Position numbers and translations under genes: made by a program
Shown here: positions 1 to 10,773 of the stretch, one piece after another
Layout: each line of letters starts with the position of its first letter
How positions within the stretch are numbered: the stretch's first letter is position 1
Source of the DNA: Pomphorhynchus laevis
Taxonomy: Eukaryota > Acanthocephala > Palaeacanthocephala > Echinorhynchida > Pomphorhynchidae
DNA length: 64,000 bases
Assembly (NCBI GenBank): GCA_012934845.2
Contig: WNNJ02003278.1
Location: 47,660 to 111,659, forward strand
Direction of reading: 5' to 3'
The notes under the pieces: generated by a model
What the model saw: the letters and a program-made list of their open reading frames with translations, nothing else
What the model was told of the DNA's origin: nothing
Databases searched by the model: none

Positions 1-105
1 ACAAAACTAACGTGGAATACTAAAAACGATAAAGCAATATGACTTAAATTGACGGTAGTTATGGTGTCCAGCAAATTGAGCTCACAGCTATTTAATTATA
101 AATAA

Positions 106-1584
106 AGAAATACTCAAAATAAGTATTCATTTAGCGACCACAATTTGAAAAGCATAAAACAAACACGTGAACATAGACTTATACCTGAAAAAACAATTGA
201 ATCAAAGAAAAAGGAAGATACGCAGGTATTCGAAGTGCGTGAATTAAGTAAAGAAAAGAAGAAGTTGGGAGACAACAGCGTTACAGGCGAGGGGGCTGCT
301 GAATTAGTAAAGAGTCTAGCCATACCCCGAGTAAATCAAAATGTACTCAGCGAATTGTCTGTACGACTACGTGGCGATGATAGACTTATGCAATACAATG
401 AAGACCAGTTTCAAATGGAACTGATAAGCGAACTCAACGGTAACATAGTTCACGGAGAACACAGATTTAGTGTTGAGCGTGGACATTACATAATCAGAAC
501 CAGGATAGTATCACAATTGATGAGAGTCCAAGTCCCAGTCGCAAGGATAGTAGGAAGACTATCTTATTCTACAATAGCATCTTATATGCGAGACAGTGTC
601 TCGATTGACGTCAAAGCCGTAGCCGGTGCTATTTCAGCTATCACTGCTATAGATTTCCGACTCGCTCAAAATCTGGCGACGAACATGCTATATGGGTTAA
701 CCGTAGTGGACAACACTATGTTGTACACTAAGGGTTGGACAATCTGTTTCTTAGCCTACCTCGAAAATAGATACGCTCAAGCTCATCCGGCCCACCAGAC
801 TAACTGGTCGGGGCCAGATGGAAACTTCAGATTCTCACTCTGGACGGCAGATGGGACTGCCGAACAGTTCAAAAACGACGTGCAAACCGGAAGGTTTGTT
901 TTCACTCAAACAAACGTTCCAGTACAACATTACCCAATATTAACACACATTGCACGCGCAGGACTGACACTTGGGCCCGTTGCCGATCAACCAAATCTCA
1001 GAATAGCCAGAATAGCGTGGCCAGCTATTCCAATCTCAGTTTACGGGGACCAGCCCTGGGTCCAACCTGACAATTGGGACATAACTGCAAACGAGGTCAG
1101 AGCAGCTCTTATACATATGGCGTTTTAACGCCACGAAAATTTGGATCTATTGATGGGATTTAATCGAGCCTGTAACATATTGGGTCAAACCGGTATTGTT
1201 ATAAATATACAAGAGTCAGGAGGTAACGACGGTGAGGATGCTAATGCAGATGCCGGATCTGCTGTATTTGATTTAAGACGGCCATATCTTCAAAGAATTG
1301 CTGTACCAGCACGAGTTAGAGCTGCAGAAACAGCTACGAATAGAAGAGTAAGGGCGACTGGAACAAGACGACCTTCCAACGTCCGAAACAGGCCAAGAGC
1401 AACCACCGCGACGAAATCGAGATCTACAACGGTAGAGAACTCATCAGACACAGAAGGTAACGGAGATAGTACACAACCTACTCCCCCGACAGAAGATCCA
1501 CAAAGTACACCAATTACAGACGGCCCGCAGATGGTAGAGTATTGGTGGCTAGCCTCAGGCGAGTTAGCCAACTTACAATTCTAA
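106..1584 (+). pseudogene. virus-like coding fossil, possibly an RNA-virus coat/nucleoprotein relic
   Basis: An intronless reading region of about 490 codons with no suitable initiating ATG near its left edge. It is broken about once. The first two thirds are globular, with Trp/Pro-rich patches such as WPAIPISVYG. The last third is low-complexity: Arg/Thr-rich, then acidic and Pro/Thr-rich, like the disordered tail of a capsid or nucleoprotein. I recognise no host domain. GC content is visibly higher than in the surrounding AT-rich DNA. The lack of introns, the composition and the position against Penelope debris made me think of an integrated non-retroviral RNA virus gene (toti-like or mononega-like). 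The family is a guess; the alternative is a fragment of an unknown host or transposon gene. Confidence 0.35.
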
Positions 1585-2110
1585 TGGGTATATGGAATTA
1601 AGCGTTTTAATGCAAAAATCTTCTTTTTCTAATAGTTTTTGATTTAATATTGAAATGTTTTCTTCGATAATATGTTCTAAAATAAATAATTTACAGTTTT
1701 TAATATCATGTCCTATTAATCTCATATGTTTATGAAATATAGTTTGACTATTGTGCTGTATATTATATATGTGTTGCCTAAACCTAGTTTTTAACATTTG
1801 ATATGTTTTTCCTATATATTGCAATCCACATGTACATTGTATAAGATACACTACACCTGCGGTATTGCAGTTACAATTATTATTAATATTTAATGAAAAA
1901 CATTTGTTTGTCGTATTACTTACGATACAATTATTATTATTTATAACATCACAAACTATACAATTTTTTCTGTTACATTTAAAATATCTAAAATTGAAAT
2001 CATTAGTACTTACGTATTTTTCCAATCTTTTATATTTATAATAAAATCTAATAAAACCTTCGTTGTATGTACTTTGAAACCCATCTTAATTAAATAAACT
2101 ACTAGGTATT
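1573..2110 (-). mobile_element. Penelope-like element, C-terminal GIY-YIG endonuclease region
   Basis: A 150-codon open frame (2025 down to 1573) carries the hallmarks of the Penelope GIY-YIG nuclease. There is a Cys cluster CNRKNCIVCD, then VVYLIQCTCG and QYIGKT (the GIY and YIG strands), LKTRFRQH with the conserved Arg, and a Glu in FILEHI. It ends LNSIYPLEL-stop. A second frame just upstream (to about 2110, GFKVHTTKVLLDF) looks like the linker between reverse transcriptase and nuclease, shifted by one frame. The reverse transcriptase itself is missing. In Penelope elements this domain nicks the target for priming. The stop lies about 10 bp inside the end of the virus-like frame on the other strand, so one probably landed on the other. 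Confidence 0.75.
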
Positions 2111-2229
2111 TTATATAATATATAAATATATAGTATGTATTATATAAACTATATATACTATACATACAAGTATAAAATATAATTTCAGTATTAAATAAAC
2201 AAAAGAAATAAAAGGAATAAATTTTCAAA

Positions 2230-2480
2230 ATTTTAAAGAAGCGTTAGAAAAATTAATTTAACTTACATTTAGAAATGGATTACATATAAATAAAAATCAA
2301 ATTTACAATTCGTTATATAATAACTTAAATGCTTACTTTAGTAAGCTGATTTATAGTGAAAGCTCGAATAAATCAAAGAAAAGCATTTGGAAAGATTATA
2401 TATTTGATAAAATTAGAGGGAAAAAGATCAAATTAATAAAGATATGTATGCAGAACTTACTAAATTAGCGCATAACTATA
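2230..2480 (+). mobile_element. Penelope-like element, N-terminal fragment
   Basis: The plus-strand frame reads NQIYNSLYNNLNAYFSKLI followed by SIWKDYIFDKI. It matches, residue for residue in places, the fragment at 13.0-13.3 kb (IYISLYNELNTYFGKLI), so both come from one family. It runs opposite to the neighbouring nuclease fragment, so this is not one simple insertion. It is short and decayed. Confidence 0.5.
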
Positions 2481-2599
2481 TAATAACAACTATTTATAAA
2501 GTTAGTAATAAGAAAAATCACAATAGAAATAAATAATAGAACAAAGATACGAAATAAAATAGAATTAGAAAATACAAAATAATAATCAAACAAAATCAT

Positions 2600-3560
2600 T
2601 ATTTAAAAACCTCGCTACAAAGTATTCAATTTTATTTCTGCTTCGTTTTTAACACAATCTCAATGTGATTTTAATGAATATAATTCGCTTTAACTGTTTT
2701 TATCCAAACAATTTGTCTCTTTTGACAAAACAATCGTGTTATTGTAATCACTTATGGGATCTATTGCTTTCGGCAATAGCACAAATCATGCATTTTCTGG
2801 TATATAATATGAAATATAGTATATAATATATCATATATAATATTATATTATAATATTATATTGATTATTAAATATTATATAATAATTGACATGTTATATT
2901 TTATAACATGTAATACAAAAGTTTCATAAACAACCACTTCAAAAGTTAAAAAAAATTATTGTAACTATTACTATCAAATGTACATATGTAGGAATAGAGG
3001 AATTTTTTGATAATGGTGGAACATCGCATATCTTATATTTTCACGATAATTTGAAAAATAATTTTTACATTAAATACATTAAAATGTATTTAATTCATTC
3101 AAATAAATACAAAAATAAATTAAATTATAAATAAATCAAAAAATACATAAAGTAGGCGAAGAAAAATTGGATTTGAACGCTAGCAATGCGATAGATGTCA
3201 GTAATAATTTTCGGGAATTGTGTGCTTACGACAAATTACAACACTCGAATTGTAGATTGTGATCGACTGCCAATGGAAATCGAATAGTCAGTATATAGCT
3301 ATCGAAAATATAACAGCGGTAAATGAACCCTTAACCATATGTCTTTGATGCTATCTGCAGAGAAACAAGAGATATTTTTTGGTAATGGTGGAAAATTGCA
3401 TATCTTATATTTTTCACGATAATTTGAAAAATAATTTTCACATAATGATTAATAATTTAATCATTAAATTTATTTTTTAAATAATAACATTTTCAGCTTT
3501 ATATCTTCGAAATTAATATTTTGATTTTGTAAAATATAAAAAGTATTCTTCAACATATTG
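2600..3560. repeat. AT-rich intergenic stretch with a 70-bp direct repeat
   Basis: No gene seen. About 70 bp at 3001-3070 recurs at 3373-3443 (both contain TAATGGTGGA and CACGATAATTTGAAAAATAA), roughly 370 bp apart. The rest is A/T-rich with short AT palindromes near 2815-2900. Confidence 0.5.
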
Positions 3561-3566
3561 TTTCTG

Positions 3567-3572
3567 TTTATT
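3567..3572 (-). promoter_or_regulatory. poly(A) signal of the Herp-like gene
   Basis: AATAAA on the minus strand about 105 nt after the stop codon at 3675; a sensible end for the transcript. Confidence 0.6.
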
Positions 3573-3674
3573 GGCTGATATACTTCTACAAGTAGAAAAA
3601 TTAGGTTCTACTCAGAAGTAAAACAAAAGTAAAAATAAGCCAGAACAATATGTTACTTTCACTAGGTTCTCGTT

Positions 3675-4395
3675 TTAGGCAGCGTCTAATACAAAATTAT
3701 CTTCAATTGGAACTATTGAGAAGAACAGGCTAAACACAACATTTACCAACGAACGTAGAGTCGACAGCCAGCGACTTTGGTCATTGTTTTGATTTTCCTC
3801 GTTAACGTGATCACCAGCATTTGCTGCTCCATTGTTAGCGGTATTATCGTTGAAATTTCGTTGTTCGGGCACTACATCTCTCATTCTTCGCTGAACACCA
3901 AGCCAGCGTCTAACTAATCCCGTGTGCTGTGCGATATATACAAGGATGACAAGAAAAGTCAATGTCAACAGTCTTGATAGACCCTCGTACATGTACAGAA
4001 GCGATATCAAGATAATTAGTTTAAGTAAAAATATAAACCGAGAGAACGGATCGTGTTGACGTACTTGCCGCATTAGTACTTCCCAAATAGGATTAACAGC
4101 ATCAATTGGTGGTTCCTGGTGATTATTTTGATTTCCAGCTAAGTTACCACCCGCTAAAGCAGGGCCTGCATCTGCTTCGTCTTGTCTTGGTATATTGACT
4201 TGATGGCTTTCAATTCCACTCGAAATTACGTATCTATGTTGTAAGGAGCTTGGGTATACATTATGTGCATTCAGATAATCGGTACAACGACTTAACGACG
4301 TTTGAATGTAAGAATTTGCGAATGAACTTTGAAAAGCAAATAGCTTATGATGTTCCGCGTGTAGATCAGTACATGCATTTACATCAGTTCCCGCT
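3675..4395 (-). CDS. HERPUD-like: Herp-like exon 5 (membrane hairpin and C-terminus)
   Basis: Open from the acceptor TTAAATTAG at 4396 through 240 codons to TAA at 3675. In order: a helical stretch FQSSFANSYIQ corresponding to the family's FQQIYARQYYMQY block, an Asn/Pro-rich spacer, WEVLMRQVRQHDPFSR, two short hydrophobic segments, a polar Asn-rich tail and the conserved amphipathic C-terminus. This exon alone identifies the family. Confidence 0.78.
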
Positions 4396-7300
4396 CTAAT
4401 TTAACAAAAGATAAATTAAAATATACGATTTTAGACAATATTTTATTTATAGGACACGTATATTTGTAAACAGATATTAAATAATTAATTATTTATAATT
4501 TAATTATATATTTTTTATATTTTTTATATTATATTTATTAGAGATATCAAAAATTATTGCTTCTTAAAGATAATTACGAAATTATAATCTTTTAAACTTA
4601 CTCTATAATATTTATAACGATTGCTTTCAATCGTTCAAATAATATTAAATGATGTAATTATAAATATAATAATTAAATATATTAATCGATTTAGTCTAAT
4701 TGCGGTTTCTTACTTTGAGCAACAAATATACTTCAGTGGTAATGTTATATTGTAATTATTGTGATAATATAAAACTTGAATACTGTGATGTTGTGATAAT
4801 ATCTATAATGCGAAATATGAGAAATTTCATATGAGAAACTATATTAGAAAAATTCCTGAATTCAGTATCTCTCTTAGTATACAGAGAACAATTCCAAACT
4901 ATTTAAGATAAATAAAAAATTTAATTGTTCAAGATGGCAAATATCTTAGTAATTTAGTATTTAATTAAATAATATAATTAATATATTAAATATATTAAAT
5001 TAAATTGAAGATAATTACGAAATTGTAATCTTTTAAACTTACTCTATAATATTTATAACGATTGCTTTCAATCGTTCAAATAATATTAAATAATGACATT
5101 ATATTTTAAAATAATAATTATAATAATTAAATATATTAATCGATTTAGTCTAATTGCGGTTTCTTATTTTGAGCAACAAATATATTTCAGTGGTATATAT
5201 TGTAATTATTGTGATATTGTGATAATATCTATAATGCGATAATTTAGATACAGAGAAAATGGGAATCATGCAATGATGGAGATCATTGCAGGATTCACAA
5301 GGGAATCCTGCGGGGATTTTTTCTGGAATTCCTCAAGGGAATCTAAAATATCACATAACAAAAATACATCAAATAGTTTGCAGTCATGGTCAAAATGATA
5401 TAGATGACGATGAATTAGATCAAACGGCTATTAAATCTATTTATGTGATTTTTTACATTTTTATGTTAATTTCTTAAGATGCTAGTAGTTACTAGCGAAA
5501 TATCAAAATAATTGTTGTTGTCGTTTAACTAAACCTGATACTTCTTGGAAATAAAAAAATAAAAAATTAATAAAGTTAATCGCAGAGCTTTTTATAAAAT
5601 TTAATCACAGAGTTGTTTTTCACAACTCCGCGATTAGCGTATAGTATTATATATCGCTTTATTGAATTTAATCCGACTATAGATATGGATTTAATTTTTT
5701 TAAATGTCATGACATATTGTGCTTATCTCATAGTTATGCTGTCTGGTATCGATTGAATCATGTCATCGGCAGTTATCTGGTATTGAGCATCACCGGGTAT
5801 ACAACCGAAAAACATCAAACCAAAATGTCTTTACGAATTTTCAGATTTGTGCATTACGGGATTATGCCCTTAAATGTACCTTCAAGATGTGTTTGTTGTC
5901 TATCCGGTTGTATTTTCATAACTCGGGAAACAGGTCCTCTTCGTTTATTCTGAATAATTTATTTTACAACAATTGTATTCGTGAATTACGAACACAAATT
6001 GAGCGAGGGCTCCGTCATTGACATTTTTGCTATCAAATGCTAATTTTTGACACTATTGAATACAATTGATATGCTAATGAAATGGAACTAGTATATGTCA
6101 ATCGAATATTTTCGGCTTTGTTGCATGATAAGAACCTTACTATTGGCTTGGTTAATGTGGCATTATTTTGTGAGAGTTATAATTCCATTTAAAGAATTCA
6201 AGCATTTGATTTATTATCTATTGAATTATTTGATGCATTCTGGACAAGAAAAATTGATGCATTTGGTTTTAATTATTTGCTGTCTATTGAATTATTATAT
6301 CAAGTATGAAAAAGGACAGATGGAAATACTGAAAATGGCAATTATCCTTTAAAATCTAAGCGAACAACAATGACCTTTATTAAAAAAGGGGCAATGAATC
6401 CCTGTTGACGCAAAATTCGAAATAAATTATTGACCATACCAGCAGCTATTGGCGAACATTCAAAATTCCAAATTTAAATAAATTGTTAAATGTTTCTATT
6501 TCAATTATAAATTGCTTATTACTTTTTCAATATTTTAACTAATTAAATTCGGTGGAGTTAATTTCGGTGGAGAACACGAATTGAGTTAATTTTGGCTAGG
6601 GCTCCGTCGATAGTAGTACGATCTCTATATTCAACTCGTCAACATGAGCATATGGTGAGGTGAAAATACAAACCATTTTTTATAATTTCCAATTACTGAA
6701 ATTGATTTTATGTTAATACTTAACTTGCAATATAATAAATATTGTATTACAAAATTATCTGATAAATTAAATTTTGAACAAATAATACCTGGAAATTAAA
6801 TTTACATAGTTACTGTAAAATTCATCGATATTGATCTCTGTATTATGTAATACCGTATTCGAATCATCCGCTTTTGGTTGCAGTTTATCATCAGTTTGGA
6901 TTAATTGATTTACACATCCTGATTGATCTACACAGTTTTCGACCTGGACTGTACATTGATTTACATTGCAATTTTCGGCATTGTCTTCGCTCTCTGAGTG
7001 CTCAATTGTGTCTGTTGAGGAAAACAATGATTGCACATCATCCATTGAGCTTTCATTATTCTAAAATGAGTATAAAATACACTGTGCATAATTTGAGATT
7101 GACATTACTGTCGTAGACACTTCATCTAAGTTGACCATATATAAAACTAGTGTTTGTCTGCATTCTGACTAAAACAAAACATGTCAAAACATGAAACAGA
7201 GATATTTGTTTTACTAACCGACTGAATAATATCGCTGATCAAATGCGGATTTTGTAAAATTCGACCCTGATATATAATCCTCAATCGGTTAAATCCCTTT

Positions 7301-10300
7301 AAAGCAATGTTAAATCTGCTGGAAATAATGAGAACGTCCGTTTTATTAAAATAAAATAATATTAGCTAATCTTAACAGCATTTGCAAATTGTTTCAATTA
7401 CATAAAAAAGACAATTTCGGCGAGTATAGAAGGCTGAATTTTTCTGTTACTTTAAGGTAGAAATATCGCTTCTCTATGAAACAATTTCGCAGTGCATCAG
7501 TCATGTTTAAGGAGCCAATGATAAAAACAGTTTTTAGAATTGCCAATAATAAATGTTTCAATTACATAAAAAAGACAATTTCGGCGAGTATAGAAGGCTG
7601 AATTTTTCTGTTAATTAACGGTAGAAATATCGCTTCTCTATGAAACAATTTTGCAGTGTATCGGTCGTTTATAGAGCCAATGATAAAAAAGTTTTTAGAA
7701 TTGCCAATAATAAATGTTTCAATTACATAAAAAAGACAATTTTAGCGAGTATAGAAGGCTGAATTTTTCTGTTAATTGACGGTAGAAATATCGCTTCTCT
7801 ATGAAACAATTTCGCAGTGTATCAGTCATGTTTAAGGAGCCAATGATAAAAACAGTTTTTAGAATTGCCAATAATAAATGTTTCAATTACATAAAAAAGA
7901 CAATTTCGGCGAGCATAGAAGGCTGAATTTTTCTGTTACTTTAAGGTAGAAATATCGCTTCTCTATGAAACGATTTCGCAGTGTATCGGTCATGTTTATA
8001 GAGTCAATGATAAAAACAGTTTTTAGAATACAATTGACAATAATACAGAGTACAAAGAAATTTAGAATTTTTAAAAAGAAAATTTTCATTGCTAATTTTT
8101 AGTAACGAACTGTTACCATCTTAAGGATAAAGCCTGGAGATTTTAACAGTTCGTTAACAGTTTGTCCATCTTCAGCCTGCAGATGGTAACAAATCATTAC
8201 TGAAAATTCGCAATGACAATTTTCTTTTAAATAGAAAAGACAGTATAGGGTGAGTCACTGATGAGTCATTGTGATGACGAAACGGCATTCGTCATTCTTA
8301 TGCGTCTGGCTTACATGTTTTACAGTATAGGGTATTTTTGAATTTTCAAACCCCGTTATGTTTATTTCTATATTATCAAATAGTACAATAGATGCATTTG
8401 ATGCATTTGTATTATACTGGTGCATTTGGCTAAACGATAAACGAAAAGTCATTGCTGTCAACATACTTTAAATGCAAATGTTTCGAAAATGCAAATTTTA
8501 TTGCTGATCCGATCTAAAATATGTGGATTATGTGTACATAATATGATAACAATATTATATTGTAATATTTAAGTTAATTAATTGTAATAATTATTTATTG
8601 AAATAATCAAAGAGCATTTTACAAATACCAATCAGTCTTAATTAGTTAAGAGAACATTTGCAACATAATTTTAAATTAAATAAATATTTTATAAAATAAT
8701 TTATAAATTAAAATGAATTCTTTTAAAATATAAGACACATTTAACTAATTAAAATTTAATTAGTATAAATAAAAATATAATTTAACTAATATAAATTTAA
8801 AAGTAGTAGAACAGCACTTAAACCAGTTTGATGACAATTCTTTATACCTTACATTATAATATGGATTAAGCTATAAAATGAAATCACAAAAATGTTGACG
8901 CGAATTAATTTAAATTCAATTATATTTAGATTTAATAAGTGTCGTTCTTAAAAGGTTTTGGGACAATTTAAAATGTTCATTACTTCAGCTAACTTTTAAA
9001 AAGATGTTCAACTTATTTTCAATTGCGTTCTTTAATTATTTCAAAAATCCAAAAATGTAAAATTATAAAAATATTAAACAATTACTAAACGTTATATAAT
9101 CTCAACACAAATGGCAGCATACGTAAGTACTAAAGATTTTCATTTTAAATATAGTACACACTAAATCCAGAATCTCTTTCCATTGTCGATTAGATAAAGG
9201 ATCGAAAAAAAATTATAAGTTCAAAAAATTTTTAGTTAGCATTCTTTTAAAAATACATGCATTGATGTGTCCGCATTTCTACTTTAAAAGAAAATACGAA
9301 AAGCAAAACATGCATACAACACAAAATTGAACAACTCACATTAGAGCATTAAAAAACCCACATTAGAGCGTTGAAATCAGAGTTATTATTAAGCATTAAA
9401 TTAGGTTATTTTGGATAAAATACGCTTCTTGAATAATGCGAGAAAACAAGTTACTCTCAAAATAGATGTATTTTCGAAATCAATGGAAAAAATTTCGATA
9501 GCAAGAGCTATCAAAATATTGAACAGTTAAATAAAGGGTATTTTTTCTTCTTCCTCCCTGTAAAATTATCTGATTATATAAAGTTGAAATTAAATAAGCA
9601 AAACCGGAAAATTAAACCAAAAAGTTTGTTTTCTTGACGTTTCGCCCTTCTAGGGCTTTTTCAAAATTGTAAGTAACTTTAATCAACAATATATATACTT
9701 TAATGAAGTGTAGAAATTGCTCGAGATTGAGATTAGCAATTCTTTCCAATACCGATTCAAATGAAACTCTTATTACATAGAAAGAATCGATCCACTCAAT
9801 CTCGGTTTCTTACAGTCAAGCATCCGAAAGTTTGATCCTCTGGTTGTTAATGATGGTCTGCATTGCAAATTGTAAGATTAAAGAGCTCACGACACCTACA
9901 ATTTAAGCTAGATGTCGAAAATGCATTTTCACAATGTCACAGAGGCAGCCGAAACGGCGTGTGATAGTTCATCTTACTGACGATGGCTGCCGGCTATACA
10001 CTGACCGTCTAGGAGTGACGAAAGTTTGCAGGCTAAAGAATATGCTCGATTCAAACACTTATACAAACATATGAAAAGAATTGATAATCACAATCTCGAG
10101 CAATACCGATTCAAATGAAACTCTTATTATATATAACGAATAGTTGCTAGGTCACCCGAGGTGACTTTCGCATTGATTCAAATGAAACTCTTATTATATA
10201 TATAACCGTGTGACATAGTAACGAATAGTTGCTAGGTCACACGAGGTGACTTTCGCATTAAAAACCAGCTACAGAATCCTTCCTTCATGATATCCAATTA

Positions 10301-10724
10301 CATACACCCTAAGCATCTCGGACAATGCAGTTTCTGGATATCATGATGGAAGGTTTCATATACAGTGTGAAATCTGGTAATCCTGGATTCGTAGCCTAGC
10401 AGTCAAAAGCGCAAGCCAAGTACGGAGAGCGACAGCTCGAATCTCGGATAAGTCAAATTTCAAAAGGCGAAGAGTTGGTAGTCAGCCTTCTGACGAGCCC
10501 GGGGCTACCAACATGTGGCAAAAAGCGGGCGAAACGAAAACGGTTGTGGCAATGGCGCCGTTAGTAGTCAGGGTGTATGGAATTGGATATCATGAAGGAA
10601 GGATTCTGTAGCTGGTTTTCAATGCGAAAGTCACCTCGTGTGACCTAGCAACTATTCGTTACATAAATAAGAATCCATCAAAGGATCACCAGTCTCGATT
10701 CCAATCGATCTTCATGATCTCATA

Positions 10725-10773
<49 letters not shown>

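Noticed and set aside
5717-5953. 78-codon plus-strand frame in Herp intron 4
   Set aside because: No domain, no codon signal, and the opposite strand also shows broken coding-like patches; more likely decayed transposon DNA.
7390-8036. Coding tandem repeats (open frame on the minus strand at 7883-8089)
   Set aside because: The frame is not kept in the other copies; the repeat is non-coding.
8255-8464. 69-codon minus-strand frame
   Set aside because: AT-rich intronic sequence, no motif, no homologous copy in the window.
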